Shown: in pieces, positions 16,072 to 24,619 of the stretch
Layout of the letters: every line of letters begins with the position of its first letter
Position numbering within the stretch: the first letter of the stretch is position 1
From: VGBV01 sp963780395
GTDB taxonomy: Bacteria; Actinomycetota; Thermoleophilia; Solirubrobacterales; 70-9
Length of the DNA stretch: 64,000 nt
NCBI GenBank assembly: GCA_963780395.1
Contig: CAWABY010000011.1
Location: forward strand, 1 to 64,000
Reading direction: 5' to 3'
Position numbers and translations under genes: made by a program
Notes under the pieces: model-generated
What the model saw: only the letters and a program-made list of their open reading frames with translations
Databases searched by the model: none
What the model was told of the DNA's origin: nothing

Positions 16072-17528
16072 GCCGACGAGCGTGGATTGCGGTGGCCGGC
16101 CTCGCCCTGGCGGCGGGGCCGGCCGCTGCGCTCGCCCTGCCCGAATCGGCGGCCGCCCACGCGCTCGTGGGCAGGCAGGACCTGCCGATCCCGACCTGGC
16201 TGTTCGCCTGGGGAGCGTCCCTGGTCCTGATCGTCTCCTTCGCGCTGCTCTCGGTCGCGTGGAAGCAGCCGCTTCTGCAGCGGGACCGCTGGCGCCCCGC
16301 GAGCGGCTGGGCCTCGGGCCTGCTGCTCAACCCCGTGACCGAGGTGCTGGCGGGTCTGCTCGGCGTGGTGTTGCTGATCACCGTCGTCTACTCGGGCCTG
16401 GAGGGGATCGAGGCTCCGGACCGCAATTTCTCGCTGACCTTCGTCTTCGTCACGTTCTGGCTCGGGCTGGTGCTGCTGAGCGTGCTCTTCGGCGACGTCT
16501 TCCGCGCCTTCAACCCGTGGCGCGCGATCGCGCGCACCTTCTCAGGCGTGTTCCAGCTCGTCGCGCGCCAGTCGCCTCCTCCCGCGCTCGACTATCCCGA
16601 GCGCCTCGGCCACTGGCCGGCCGTCGCCGGCATTCTCGCCTTCGTCTGGCTGGAGCTCGTCTACGGGGCCAGCGGGCTCAGCATCGGCCTGCGGCCCGAG
16701 ATCGTGGCGGTCGCGACCCTCGTCTACACGGCGATCACGTTCGTGGCCATGGCCCTGTTCGGCGTCGAGCGGTGGATCGAGAAGGGGGAGGCGTTCTCGG
16801 TCTACTTCCGCATGTTCTCGACGCTTTCGCCGCTCGAGGTTCGCGACGGGCGGCTGGGACTGCGCAGGCCGCTGGCGGGCGCCACCCGCTGGGGGAGCGT
16901 GCCCGGCTCGCTGGCGCTCGTGCTGGCCACGATCGGCGCGACCAGCTACGACGGCGCCACCGAGGGCGCGCTTGCGAGCCCGATCACCGACACCTTCGAG
17001 GTGCTGCGCGACGTCGGCCTGGGCGTGGTCGCGGCCTTTCGAGTGAACGGGACGCTGTGGATGGCGATCGTGATCGGCGGCGTCTCGCTGCTGTTCCTGC
17101 TCGGCATCCGCGGCATGCACACGGTCAAGGGATCGCCGCCGGTCCGGGAGCTGGCGCGGTCCTTCGCCCACACGCTGATTCCGATCGCACTCGCCTACCT
17201 CGTCGCCCACTACTTCAGCCTCTTCGTCTTCCAGGAGCAGGCGCAGTTCACCTATCTGCTCTCGGACCCGCTAGGCGACGGCTCGGACCTGTTCGGCACC
17301 GCCCAGAGTGGGGTGGACTACGGGCTGATCGGCGCCAACGGGGTCTGGTACACGCAGGTCGGAGCGCTCGTGATCGGGCACGTCGTCGCGCTGACGCTGG
17401 CCCACGACCGCGCCCTCGCGGTCTACGGCAGCACCCGCGAGGCCGTCCGCTCCCAGTACTGGATGCTGGCGGTGATGGTCTGCTTCACCTGCCTCGGCCT
17501 GCTGCTGCTCTCGCAGGCGAACGCCTAG
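16068..17528 (+). CDS. Large polytopic membrane protein coupled to the cupredoxin-like gene
   Basis: 486 residues with about eleven membrane helices and several intramembrane His. Notable segments are GDVFRAFNPWRAIAR, SVYFRMFSTLSPLEVR and HTLIPIALAYLVAHYFSLFVF. Homologues in actinobacteria are sometimes labelled fenitrothion hydrolase, a label I recall but would not trust as a function. It overlaps the upstream cupredoxin-like gene by 4 nt, so a membrane redox or copper role is reasonable inference. Its stop shares CTAG with the convergent lipoprotein gene. Confidence 0.7.
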   Translation: MSRRAWIAVAGLALAAGPAAALALPESAAAHALVGRQDLPIPTWLFAWGASLVLIVSFALLSVAWKQPLLQRDRWRPASGWASGLLLNPVTEVLAGLLGVVLLITVVYSGLEGIEAPDRNFSLTFVFVTFWLGLVLLSVLFGDVFRAFNPWRAIARTFSGVFQLVARQSPPPALDYPERLGHWPAVAGILAFVWLELVYGASGLSIGLRPEIVAVATLVYTAITFVAMALFGVERWIEKGEAFSVYFRMFSTLSPLEVRDGRLGLRRPLAGATRWGSVPGSLALVLATIGATSYDGATEGALASPITDTFEVLRDVGLGVVAAFRVNGTLWMAIVIGGVSLLFLLGIRGMHTVKGSPPVRELARSFAHTLIPIALAYLVAHYFSLFVFQEQAQFTYLLSDPLGDGSDLFGTAQSGVDYGLIGANGVWYTQVGALVIGHVVALTLAHDRALAVYGSTREAVRSQYWMLAVMVCFTCLGLLLLSQANA

Positions 17529-17962
17529 CTTCCGGCGAGCTTCTGCATCGCGACCCCGAGCTGGCGGGCCTCGAGGCCGCCGCCCTCGAGCACGACGACG
17601 ACGTTGGCGGCGCGGTAGCAGAGCAGGTCGGCCGCCATCTCGCACGTCTTGAGCTCGGCGTCGGGGTCGCCCTCGTTCTCCTCGTAGACCGAGAGGGAAC
17701 CGCCCGAGGTGACCCGCTCGCCCTCGGAGTCCAGGCGGGGTCTGCCGACCGGCGCCAGCTCGACCGCGTAGAGCTCCTTGCCCTCCTCCTCGGTCGCCAG
17801 TGGCTCGCCCAGCCGCAGCTTCACGCCCTGGCTGACGACCCCGTCGACGAACTCCTCGGTCGTGAACCTGGGCTCGCCGCCGCAGCCGATAACTGATCCG
17901 CCGGCCACCGCCAGGAGTACCACCGGAGTGAGCGAGGCATACTTCCTGATGATGTTCTTCAT
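17525..17962 (-). CDS. Small predicted lipoprotein
   Basis: From ATG at 17962 (MKNIIRKYASL) the protein has a signal peptide ending in a lipobox, LAVAGGSVIGC, followed by an acidic soluble domain of about 120 residues. That domain includes two Cys (TCEMAADLLCYRAANVVVV) that could form a disulfide. A longer in-frame start at 17995 would run into the divergent small gene and lacks a signal-like beginning, so the shorter start is preferred. No family recognised. Stop codon shared through CTAG with the convergent membrane protein gene. Confidence 0.7.
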   Translation of the reverse strand: MKNIIRKYASLTPVVLLAVAGGSVIGCGGEPRFTTEEFVDGVVSQGVKLRLGEPLATEEEGKELYAVELAPVGRPRLDSEGERVTSGGSLSVYEENEGDPDAELKTCEMAADLLCYRAANVVVVLEGGGLEARQLGVAMQKLAGS

Positions 17963-18104
17963 TCCGCTATTCGCGCATGCCGGCCACTGGGCCATGTGGG
18001 TTCTCTACCTGATCCCGGTGCTGATCGTGCTGGCCGCTTCGGCTCGCGCCCTGATGGAGCAGCGGCGCGAGGAGCGCGATCGCGGGGCGGAGGGCAACGG
18101 CTAG
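17949..18104 (+). CDS. Small membrane protein (51 aa)
   Basis: Short plus-strand frame starting at the double ATG 17949/17952 and ending with a charged tail (MEQRREERDRGAEGNG). It reads MMFFIPLFAHAGHWAMW followed by a membrane helix (VLYLIPVLIVLAASAR). The first 14 nt overlap the start of the divergent lipoprotein gene. Its membrane-protein profile with a basic cytoplasmic tail is far from the arginine-rich junk expected of a random frame. It faces the ZIP gene tail to tail. Confidence 0.6.
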   Translation: MMFFIPLFAHAGHWAMWVLYLIPVLIVLAASARALMEQRREERDRGAEGNG

Positions 18105-18132
18105 ATCAGGGCGTCGGGGCGGGACGGGGAGC

Positions 18133-18858
18133 TCAACCGGCCAGCAGGGACACCCCGAAGATCGCGCCGAACCCGAGCACGGTGAGGCCGACGCGGCCCC
18201 ACGAAGCGTGCTCGTGCGCTTCGGGCAGCAGGTCGGTTGCGCCCATGTAGAGGAAGAAGCCCGCGTAGAAGGCGAGCAGGTGACCGAGGGTGGCGTCGGA
18301 GACCGAGACCAGCGCTCCCACCGTTGCACCCGCCAGCGGCGCGAACGCGTCCACCGTAAGCCAGCGCTTGGCCCGTCCCCGGTCCTCGGACTGGCTCAGC
18401 ACGAAGCTGACGGTGTTGAGGCCGTCGGCGAAGTCGTGGGAGAGGACCGCAACCAGCACCAGGACCCCGGCGCCGGAATCTACGCCGAATGCAAGGCCGA
18501 CGGCGAGGCCGTCGATGAAGCTGTGGGCCGATAATCCGAGCGCGCCGAGCGCGCCGACCTGGTGGTGTGCCCGGGCGTCGGAGGGATCGTCGCGGTGGTG
18601 GAGCGCCAGCACGCGCTCGAACAGGAAGAACGTCAGGAAGCCGGCGCCGACGAGGGCGGCGACGTTGCTCGGGTCGTCCGGGACCAGCTCGAAGGCCTCG
18701 GGCAGCACCTCGAAGATCGCCACCGCCACCACGACGCCGCCGCTGAGCGCGATCACGGTCGGCAGCGAATGCGCCAGCCGCAGGGCGAGCGCGCCGCCGG
18801 CGAAGGTGGCCAGCACCGCCAGGCCCGTCAGGGGAATCGCGATCAGCTGCGAGTCCAT
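18133..18858 (-). CDS. ZIP-family metal transporter
   Basis: 241 residues, eight predicted helices. The conserved metal-path helices are present: SAHSFIDGLAVGLAFG (helix IV) and LSHDFADGLNTVS (helix V), each with the His and Asp/Glu residues that bind Zn2+ in the family. A His-rich loop (LHHRDDPSDARAHHQVG) lies between helices III and IV, typical of zinc transporters. The start ATG directly follows the TGA stop of the upstream Fur-family gene, so they form one operon behind a Fur/Zur box. Zinc import is the best reading; iron or manganese import is possible. Confidence 0.88.
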   Translation of the reverse strand: MDSQLIAIPLTGLAVLATFAGGALALRLAHSLPTVIALSGGVVVAVAIFEVLPEAFELVPDDPSNVAALVGAGFLTFFLFERVLALHHRDDPSDARAHHQVGALGALGLSAHSFIDGLAVGLAFGVDSGAGVLVLVAVLSHDFADGLNTVSFVLSQSEDRGRAKRWLTVDAFAPLAGATVGALVSVSDATLGHLLAFYAGFFLYMGATDLLPEAHEHASWGRVGLTVLGFGAIFGVSLLAG

Positions 18859-19310
18859 TCAGGCCGCCTTCGCGCAGCGGGCGCAGTCCCCGCGGATGAC
18901 GATGTCGTGCGCCCGCATCGAGTAGCCGGAGCCGGCCCGAGAGCCGCTCCAGCGCCCGCTCGAGCTTCTCGTCCTCGAACTCGGTCACCTTGCCGCAGCT
19001 GTCGCAGACGGCGTGGTGGTGATGCTCGCCTCCGGGCAGCGACCGGCTCGTACCGCGAGCCGCCCTCGCCGATCTCGACCCGCTGGACCAGCCCCATCTC
19101 ATGGAGCAGGTCCAGCGCGCGATAGATGCTGGCGAGGCCCACGTCGCGGCCCCCGTCGCTCAGCCGCTCGGAGATCTCCTGCGCCGAGAGGCAGCAGGAC
19201 TGCCCGGCGAGCAGCTCCACCACGGCTCCGCGCGCCCCGCCCGCTCGGTGGCCGGCCTCGCTCAGCGCGCGGCCGGCGGAGGCCTGCCAGTCGGTCGCGG
19301 TCTTCGCCAT
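18859..19310 (-). CDS. Fur-family regulator, probably Zur; two frameshifts
   Basis: N-terminal winged helix is intact: LSAQEISERLSDGGRDVGLASIYRALDLLHEMGLV is the typical Fur DNA-binding region (quoted in part: SIYRALDLLHEMGLV). After GGSRYEPV the open frame fails, and two other frames continue the protein: GGEHHHHAVCDSCGKVTEFED, then MRAHDIVIRGDCARCAKAA before TGA at 18859. Indels are near 19055 and 18935. The His-rich metal site and both CxxC pairs (CDSC, CARC) for structural zinc are present. The next gene is a ZIP transporter and the promoter carries a Fur/Zur-like box, which favours a zinc regulator. Confidence 0.8.
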
Positions 19311-19332
19311 CGCGCCCACGATAGCGGCTTAC

Positions 19333-19347
19333 TGAGACTGATTCTCA
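19333..19347. promoter_or_regulatory. Fur/Zur-like operator
   Basis: TGAGA-CTGAT-TCTCA, a 15-bp inverted repeat with 5-bp arms, lies 14 to 23 nt upstream of the Fur-family gene start. It contains GATTCTCAT, close to the shared core of Fur and Zur boxes. Position and match suggest autoregulation of the regulator-ZIP operon; it may also influence readthrough from sufD, which ends at 19370. Confidence 0.65.
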
Positions 19348-19369
19348 TTTCGCGGGCGGAGGTCGCGAG

Positions 19370-20656
19370 CTAGGTGTGGCGTTCGCCGAGGATCTCGCCG
19401 AGCCGGCGCTCGAGCGCGACCGATACCGCGGCTCGCACCGGGCCCTGGTCGAGACGCTCGACGAGCGCCTCGAGGAAGCCCTCGATCACAAGCCGCCTCG
19501 CGTCGGCGTCGGAGAGGCCGTGGGCGCGCAGGTAGTGCAGCTGGTCCGAGTCGATCTGAGCGATCGCGGCGGCGTGGGTGCAGCGCACGTCGTCGGCCTC
19601 GATCTCCAGGCCCGGGATCGCGTCCGCGTGAGAGGTCTTCGAGAGCAGCAGATTGCGGCTCTCCTGAAAGGCGTCGGTCTGCTGGGCGCCCGGGTCGACG
19701 CGGATCATGCCGCGCCAGACCGCCGTGGAATGCCCGTCCAGCACGCCGCGGAAGGCGAGGTCGGAGACCGTCGAGGGGGCGGCGTGCTCCTGCGTCGTGT
19801 CGAAGTCGAGGTGCTGCGAGCCGTCTCCCGCGTAGGCGCCGGTGACCTTCGCGGTCGAGCCCTGGCCGACGAGCCGCGTCTCCATCCGCACCTTGCCCCG
19901 GGCCGAGCCGAAGCCGATGGCGACCCAATCGAGCGTCGCATCGCGATCCACCTCGGCGCGCTGGGTCGCGAACACCCAGCTCTTCCGGCCGAGGCCCTGG
20001 GCCGAGACGTAGTGCAGGTTGGCGCCAGGCCCGACGAAGAGCTCGGTGACGGTGTTGAAGAGGCCGCCGCGCTGCTCGTCGGTCGTGAGCCACTGCTCCC
20101 AGACCTCCGCCTCCGCGCCCTCCTCGAGCACGATCAGCGAGCGAAAGCCGACCGCCGCGCCCTCGGTGTCGAGCACCGAGGCGATCTGGGCCGGCGCCTC
20201 GAGCCGCTTGCCCTTCGGTACGAAGACGAAGGCGCCGCCGCGCCAGGCCGCGTCGTTGCGGGCGACGAAGGGGTCGTCCGAGGCGGCGATCGCCCCCAGC
20301 TTCTCCGCGACCAGCTCCGGATAGGACTCGGCGGCGTCGGCCAGCGTCATCACGACCGGCTCGCTCGGCCGCTCGGCCGCGTCCGCGCCCTCGGGGGACT
20401 CGACCGGGGTGGCGTCGACCTGGACCAAGCGGGGGGCGTCCTCGGGCGGGTTCAGCACCGCGTCGGCGCGGCTGCGAGCTTCCGGGTCGGCTCCGTTCGG
20501 CAGTGCGAACTCGGACTCGACCAGCTCCGAGAGGTCGGTGAACTCCCAGCCGGGTGTCTTCGTCGTCGGCAGCCCCAGCTCAGCGGCCGCAGAGGCGCCA
20601 GCCTTCCGGCGCGCAATCAACCACTCTGGCTCGACCGCCGAGGCGGTCTTAGCCAA
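19370..20656 (-). CDS. sufD: Fe-S cluster assembly protein SufD
   Basis: 428 residues, partner of SufB in the SufBC2D scaffold complex. The N-terminal helical part is followed by the right-handed beta-helix core with typical segments VDPGAQQTDAFQESRNLLLS and EIEADDVRCTHAAAIAQID, and the family C-terminus HGLSDADARRLVIEGFLE. The DDVRCTHA segment includes the conserved Cys-His pair. Its start overlaps the sufB stop by 8 nt. In most actinobacteria sufD is followed by sufC; here it is the last gene of its operon and sufC lies 5.7 kb away. Confidence 0.95.
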   Translation of the reverse strand: MAKTASAVEPEWLIARRKAGASAAAELGLPTTKTPGWEFTDLSELVESEFALPNGADPEARSRADAVLNPPEDAPRLVQVDATPVESPEGADAAERPSEPVVMTLADAAESYPELVAEKLGAIAASDDPFVARNDAAWRGGAFVFVPKGKRLEAPAQIASVLDTEGAAVGFRSLIVLEEGAEAEVWEQWLTTDEQRGGLFNTVTELFVGPGANLHYVSAQGLGRKSWVFATQRAEVDRDATLDWVAIGFGSARGKVRMETRLVGQGSTAKVTGAYAGDGSQHLDFDTTQEHAAPSTVSDLAFRGVLDGHSTAVWRGMIRVDPGAQQTDAFQESRNLLLSKTSHADAIPGLEIEADDVRCTHAAAIAQIDSDQLHYLRAHGLSDADARRLVIEGFLEALVERLDQGPVRAAVSVALERRLGEILGERHT

Positions 20657-22118
20657 TTGAGCCTTCCATCTGCAACTCGATCAGCCGGTTCATCTCGACT
20701 GCGTACTCCATCGGAAGCTCCTTGGTGATCGGCTCGATGAAGCCGTTAACGATCATCTTCGAGGCCTCCTCCTCGTCCAGCCCGTGGGCCTGGAGGTAGA
20801 AGATCTGGTCGTCGCCGACCTTGGAGACGGTGGCCTCGTGGCCGACGTCGACGTCGTCCTCGCCGATGCGGATCGTCGGGTAGGTGTCGGACCGCGAGTC
20901 CTCATCGAGCAGAAGCGCGTCGCAGACGACCTTCGACTTGGACTCGGAGGCGCCCTCGGCGATCTCGAGCAGGCCGCGGTAGCTGGTGCGGCCCTCGTCC
21001 TTCGAGATCGACTTGGAGAAGATCGACGAGGTCGTCTTCGGGGCCGCGTGGATGATCTTGCCGCCGGCGTCCTGGTGCTGGCCCGCCCCGGCGAAGGCGA
21101 TCGAGAGGATCTCGCCGTGGGCGCGCTCGCCGAGCAGATAGATGCTCGGGTACTTCATGGTCAGCTTCGAGCCGAGGTTGCAGTCGACCCACTCCATGGT
21201 CGCGTCCTCGTGGGCGACGGCCCGCTTGGTGACCAGGTTGAAGACGTTCTGCGACCAGTTCTGGACGGTCGTGTAGCGGACGCGGGCGCTCTTCTTGGCG
21301 ACGATCTCGACGACCGCGGAATGCAGCGAGTCCGACGAGTAGGTCGGCGCAGTGCAGCCCTCGATGTAGTGGACGTCCGAGCCCTCCTCGGCGATGATCA
21401 GCGTCCGCTCGAACTGGCCCATGTTCTCGGTGTTGATCCGGAAGTAGGCCTGCAGCGGCATCTCGACCTTGACGCCGGCGGGGACGTAGACGAAGGAGCC
21501 GCCCGACCACACGGCGGAGTTCAGCGCGGCGAGCTTGTTGTCGTTGGGAGGGATGATCGTCGCCCAGTACTCGCGGACCAGGTCCTCGTGCTCGCGGAGC
21601 GCGGTGTCCATGTCGGTGAAGATCACGCCCTGGGCCTCGAGCTTCTCGTTCACCTGGTGATAGACGACCTCGGACTCGTACTGCGCGCCGACACCGGCCA
21701 GGAACTTGCGCTCGGCCTCGGGAATGCCCAGGCGGTCGAAGGTGTTCTTGATGTCCTCGGGGACCTCTGACCAGTCGCGGCTGTTCTTCTCCGAGGCGCG
21801 CACGAAGTAGTGGATGTCGTTCCAGTCGATCTGGTCGAGATCGCCGCCCCATTGGGGAGTCGGTCGCGAGACGAAGTGGTCGTAGGCCTTGAGGCGGAAC
21901 TCGCGCATCCAGGCGGGCTCGTCCTTGTAGTCGGAGATGCTCTCGACGACCTCGCGCGAGAGCCCCTTGGGGGCCTTGTAGGCGTAGCCCTCCTCGGAGT
22001 CGTGGAAGCCGAACTTCTCGGTGTAGTCAGCGTTGATGCCCTCGAGCGAGCGCTCCTCGTCGGTGAACTCCTTCGCCGAGGCGGGCAATGTCGCGGTGTC
22101 TTCGGGTGGCTTGTTCAC
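20649..22118 (-). CDS. sufB: Fe-S cluster assembly protein SufB
   Basis: 489 residues, the main scaffold subunit on which the nascent cluster is built with SufD and the ATPase SufC. Recognised by VYVPAGVKVEMPLQAYFRIN, EGSDVHYIEGCTAPTYSSDS (the conserved Cys region), and DVGHEATVSKVGDDQIFYLQ. Length and all core motifs are intact. The gene overlaps the upstream Rieske ferredoxin by 4 nt (ATGA) and sufD downstream by 8 nt, so the three are translated as one coupled unit. Confidence 0.97.
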   Translation of the reverse strand: MNKPPEDTATLPASAKEFTDEERSLEGINADYTEKFGFHDSEEGYAYKAPKGLSREVVESISDYKDEPAWMREFRLKAYDHFVSRPTPQWGGDLDQIDWNDIHYFVRASEKNSRDWSEVPEDIKNTFDRLGIPEAERKFLAGVGAQYESEVVYHQVNEKLEAQGVIFTDMDTALREHEDLVREYWATIIPPNDNKLAALNSAVWSGGSFVYVPAGVKVEMPLQAYFRINTENMGQFERTLIIAEEGSDVHYIEGCTAPTYSSDSLHSAVVEIVAKKSARVRYTTVQNWSQNVFNLVTKRAVAHEDATMEWVDCNLGSKLTMKYPSIYLLGERAHGEILSIAFAGAGQHQDAGGKIIHAAPKTTSSIFSKSISKDEGRTSYRGLLEIAEGASESKSKVVCDALLLDEDSRSDTYPTIRIGEDDVDVGHEATVSKVGDDQIFYLQAHGLDEEEASKMIVNGFIEPITKELPMEYAVEMNRLIELQMEGSIG

Positions 22119-22447
22119 GAAACCTCCAGCTTGATTGTGTCGTCATCGATGCTCACGGGGAAGGTCTGGACCGGTTGGTAGGCGGGGAGCGTCTTGGGTC
22201 GTCCCGTCGTCACGTCGAACAGCGAACCGTGACGGGGGCACTCCACGGTACAGGTGTCGGCGTCGAAGCTTCCCTCGGCGAGCGGCCCGTCGTCGTGAGA
22301 GCAGCGATCCTCGATCGCATGCAGCTCGCCGTCGCAGTTGAAGACGCCGATCTTGACCCCGTCGGGGGTCTCGACCAGGCGCATCTGGCCGTCCGGCAAC
22401 TCGCCGGCGGCGCAGACGTCGATCTTTGTGCTTGTGCCTTCGGTCAC
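22115..22447 (-). CDS. Rieske [2Fe-2S] ferredoxin of the SUF operon
   Basis: 110 residues. The Rieske ligands are complete: Cys-x-His in RCSHDDGPL and Cys-x-x-His in VECPRHGSLFD. Small Rieske ferredoxins of this type are common inside actinobacterial suf operons, where they may supply electrons to cluster assembly; annotation pipelines usually call them dioxygenase ferredoxin subunits. GTG start at 22447, only 5 nt downstream of a 20-bp motif that also occurs in front of the rrf2 gene at 27.6 kb. ATGA overlap with sufB. Confidence 0.9.
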   Translation of the reverse strand: MTEGTSTKIDVCAAGELPDGQMRLVETPDGVKIGVFNCDGELHAIEDRCSHDDGPLAEGSFDADTCTVECPRHGSLFDVTTGRPKTLPAYQPVQTFPVSIDDDTIKLEVS

Positions 22448-22452
22448 GTTAT

Positions 22453-22472
22453 TCCTACTCCGATAGTCGGAT
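22453..22472 (-). promoter_or_regulatory. Candidate Rrf2/SufR operator upstream of Rieske-sufB-sufD
   Basis: On the minus strand the site reads ATCCGACTATCGGAGTAGGA. It contains the inverted repeat TCCGA-CTA-TCGGA, and its 20 positions match the motif at 27614-27633 (in front of the Rrf2 regulator gene) at 14. A TAAAAT sequence just upstream could be the -10 element, so binding would block transcription start. The AGGA end may double as ribosome binding site. Confidence 0.6.
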
Positions 22473-22527
22473 TTTAGCGTGAGTTAGGGTCGGCTTCGCC
22501 ATCAGGCGCGGCCACTAGCGGTGGCCG

Positions 22528-23013
22528 CTAGGCAGGGAGATCCCGCCGCTCGCGGCGGCGGGTGATGTGCGCCGACAGGCCCGCGGCGGCGGCCCCGGCC
22601 CGCACGGCCAGCTCCCAGAGGGTCGGGCCGTCCACCCAGGGCTCGGCGACAGCCTCGATCTCCTCCGTCAGCCGCACAAGCGCGGCCTCGGAAGGCGCCT
22701 CGGCATCCCAGGAGACGGACGCGGCGAGCTCGGCGGCGAAGACCTCGATGCTGGTGCTCGAGCTCTCCGAGCTCAGCGCCGCCAGCCCCAGCGTGACCGC
22801 GCAGCCGACCAGCGCGTGCCCCGCAGCGTCCAGGTCGCCGGTGCGGATGACCTCGCCCGCGCGCATCGCCAACACGCCCGCGCGGGCGGCGAGCGCGTCG
22901 CTGCCGGCCTCCGCTACCGGCTGGTAGCGCTGCGCGACCAGCTCGCCGGCGACGATCTCCCAGATCGCGGCGTCCTCGCGCCAGACGCCAGCATCCTTGC
23001 CACCCGTCCTCAT
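22528..23013 (-). CDS. Uncharacterised helical protein (161 aa)
   Basis: The ATG at 23013 directly follows GGAGGGGAG, a strong Shine-Dalgarno, so I choose it over a longer in-frame start that would overlap the diguanylate cyclase gene. The protein is Ala- and Glu-rich and helical (WREDAAIWEIVAGELVAQRY at the start), with no Cys cluster, signal peptide or recognised motif; the end is basic (HITRRRERRDLPA). It lies between the diguanylate cyclase and the Rieske-suf operon on the same strand. Function unknown. Confidence 0.65.
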   Translation of the reverse strand: MRTGGKDAGVWREDAAIWEIVAGELVAQRYQPVAEAGSDALAARAGVLAMRAGEVIRTGDLDAAGHALVGCAVTLGLAALSSESSSTSIEVFAAELAASVSWDAEAPSEAALVRLTEEIEAVAEPWVDGPTLWELAVRAGAAAAGLSAHITRRRERRDLPA

Positions 23014-23065
23014 CTCCCCTCCAGGGTATTCGCTGCCCAGGCGCGTTTCCGGAAGCCCGGCCATC

Positions 23066-24544
23066 TCAGGCCTGCCGGCGCGCATCCCCGGCCGGGCCGT
23101 GCGGCGTTCCATCGCGGGCGGGTTCGAACACCGCCAGGCGGTCGCGGCCGTCGTGCTTGGCCCGGTACATGGCGGTGTCCGCGGCCGCCATCGGCTCGAT
23201 GCTCGAACCGTCAAGGGCGTCGAGTGCGACGACGCCGAGGCTGGTGGTCATCTTCAGCGGCCCATGCTCGGTCTCGAACACGTGGCTCCGCGTCACCTCC
23301 AGCAGCTCCTCGGCCAGCTTCACCGCCCGCACCTCGTCGGCCTCGGGCAGCAGCACCGCGAACTCGTCGCCGCCGAGGCGGGCGAGCACGTCCGTGCTTC
23401 GCAGCCGTGAGCTCAGCAGGCGGGCGGTTCCGCGCAGGACCTCGTCGCCCCAGAGGTGACCGTAGGTGTCGTTGACGCCCTTGAAGTTGTCGAGGTCGAG
23501 CAGCAGCAGCGCCCCACCGTTCCCGTAGCGGGCCGCGCGCGCGAGCTCGCGGGTCAGGTCCTCCTCGAAGGTGCGGCGGTTGAAGAGGTCGGTGAGGGGG
23601 TCGTGATCCGCCAGATGCTGAAGCCGCTCGTCGGCGCGGCGCCGGTCGGTGATGTCGCGGAAGCTCCAGACCCGGCCGACGACGCGGCCACCGATCTGCT
23701 GGGGCAGCGAATAGCGCTCGAGCACACGACCGTCCTTGAAGGCGAGGACGTCGTAGCTCTCGGCGGCGGGCTCCTCGTAGAGCTCTCGCACCTTGGCCAG
23801 GAACTGGGCGGGGTCCTCGAGCTGGTCCAGCACGAACTCGAGCGCCGCGTCGTCGTCCCGCGAGCCCGTGATCTGGGTCGGGATCCGCCACATCGTCAGG
23901 AACTTGCGGTTGAAGCTCTCCCAGCGACCGTTGGAGTCGACGACCAGGATCCCGTCGGTCGTCGACTCGATCGTCGCACGCTGGAGTGAGAATTCGTAAG
24001 CGATTCGGTCCCGCAGATAGCCGACGAAGACAGCCGCGACCGAGAGCCCGGCCGTGGTCACAATCCATCGCGCGGTCGCATCCCCTCCGGTGTCGATGGA
24101 GAGCATGCAGAGCCCGTAGAGGACGATGAAGATGCCGACCTGAACCGCCAGCGCCCGCCTGTTGAAGAAATAACCGGCGAACAGGATCGGCCACAGGTAG
24201 AGCAGTTCGTTCTCGGCGAGGCTGCCGAGCTCCTCTCCGGACCAGTAGATCGAGAGGGTGATGATCACCGTTCCGAGCGCGCAGAACGCTTGCGCGGCGG
24301 GTATCGGCAGGCTGGGCCCTTTCCGCCAAACTGCGCCGGCGGAGAGCAGCGAAACGATCGCGAGGCCGGCGAAGCCACGCTCGTTGAGCGTCTCGGGGTG
24401 CGGCAGCACCAGGACCGTCAGCGCCAGAACGCCGCCGGCGGCCAGCAGCAGCCACAGCACGCGGGCCATCGACGCCTGGTTTCGGGCGTCGTCGGCCAGT
24501 GCTCCCTGGTTTCCGAGGCGACGCCAGGAGTCGCCGAAGGTCAC
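23066..24544 (-). CDS. Membrane-anchored PAS-GGDEF diguanylate cyclase
   Basis: 492 residues. The first 190 residues hold about six membrane helices, then a PAS domain (STTDGILVVDSNGRWESFN), then a GGDEF domain from about residue 310. The active-site motif LARLGGDEFAVLLPEADE is intact, so it should make cyclic di-GMP. I do not see an RxxD inhibitory site in the expected place. No EAL domain follows. The upstream gap carries tandem 20-bp repeats that could be its regulatory region. It interrupts the two suf operons, with which it has no obvious link. Confidence 0.92.
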   Translation of the reverse strand: MTFGDSWRRLGNQGALADDARNQASMARVLWLLLAAGGVLALTVLVLPHPETLNERGFAGLAIVSLLSAGAVWRKGPSLPIPAAQAFCALGTVIITLSIYWSGEELGSLAENELLYLWPILFAGYFFNRRALAVQVGIFIVLYGLCMLSIDTGGDATARWIVTTAGLSVAAVFVGYLRDRIAYEFSLQRATIESTTDGILVVDSNGRWESFNRKFLTMWRIPTQITGSRDDDAALEFVLDQLEDPAQFLAKVRELYEEPAAESYDVLAFKDGRVLERYSLPQQIGGRVVGRVWSFRDITDRRRADERLQHLADHDPLTDLFNRRTFEEDLTRELARAARYGNGGALLLLDLDNFKGVNDTYGHLWGDEVLRGTARLLSSRLRSTDVLARLGGDEFAVLLPEADEVRAVKLAEELLEVTRSHVFETEHGPLKMTTSLGVVALDALDGSSIEPMAAADTAMYRAKHDGRDRLAVFEPARDGTPHGPAGDARRQA

Positions 24545-24580
24545 GTTCTCCTCCTTGGGACCTCTGCTCCAGCGGGGCCA

Positions 24581-24619
24581 GGTCGGCCCCTGAGGTTTAA
24601 GGTCGGCCCCTGAGGTTTA
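24581..24619 (-). repeat. Tandem 20-bp repeat in the diguanylate cyclase promoter region
   Basis: Two perfect 19-bp copies with a 20-bp period (24581-24599 and 24601-24619). On the minus strand each reads TAAACCTCAGGGGCCGACC. A third, looser copy with the same ends (TAAACC then GCCGACA) lies just upstream at about 24621-24645. They sit 37-100 nt before the diguanylate cyclase start and after the sufU stop. Regularly phased copies suggest an activator site or an unusual promoter array. Confidence 0.75.

Noticed and set aside
20784..21770. 328-codon plus-strand frame across sufB
   Set aside because: Leu/Asp/Val-rich shadow of sufB, typical for high-GC DNA.
22528..23214. Longer 228-codon start for the unknown gene after the diguanylate cyclase
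   Set aside because: The first 67 codons overlap the cyclase gene and the ATG at 23013 has a strong ribosome binding site.
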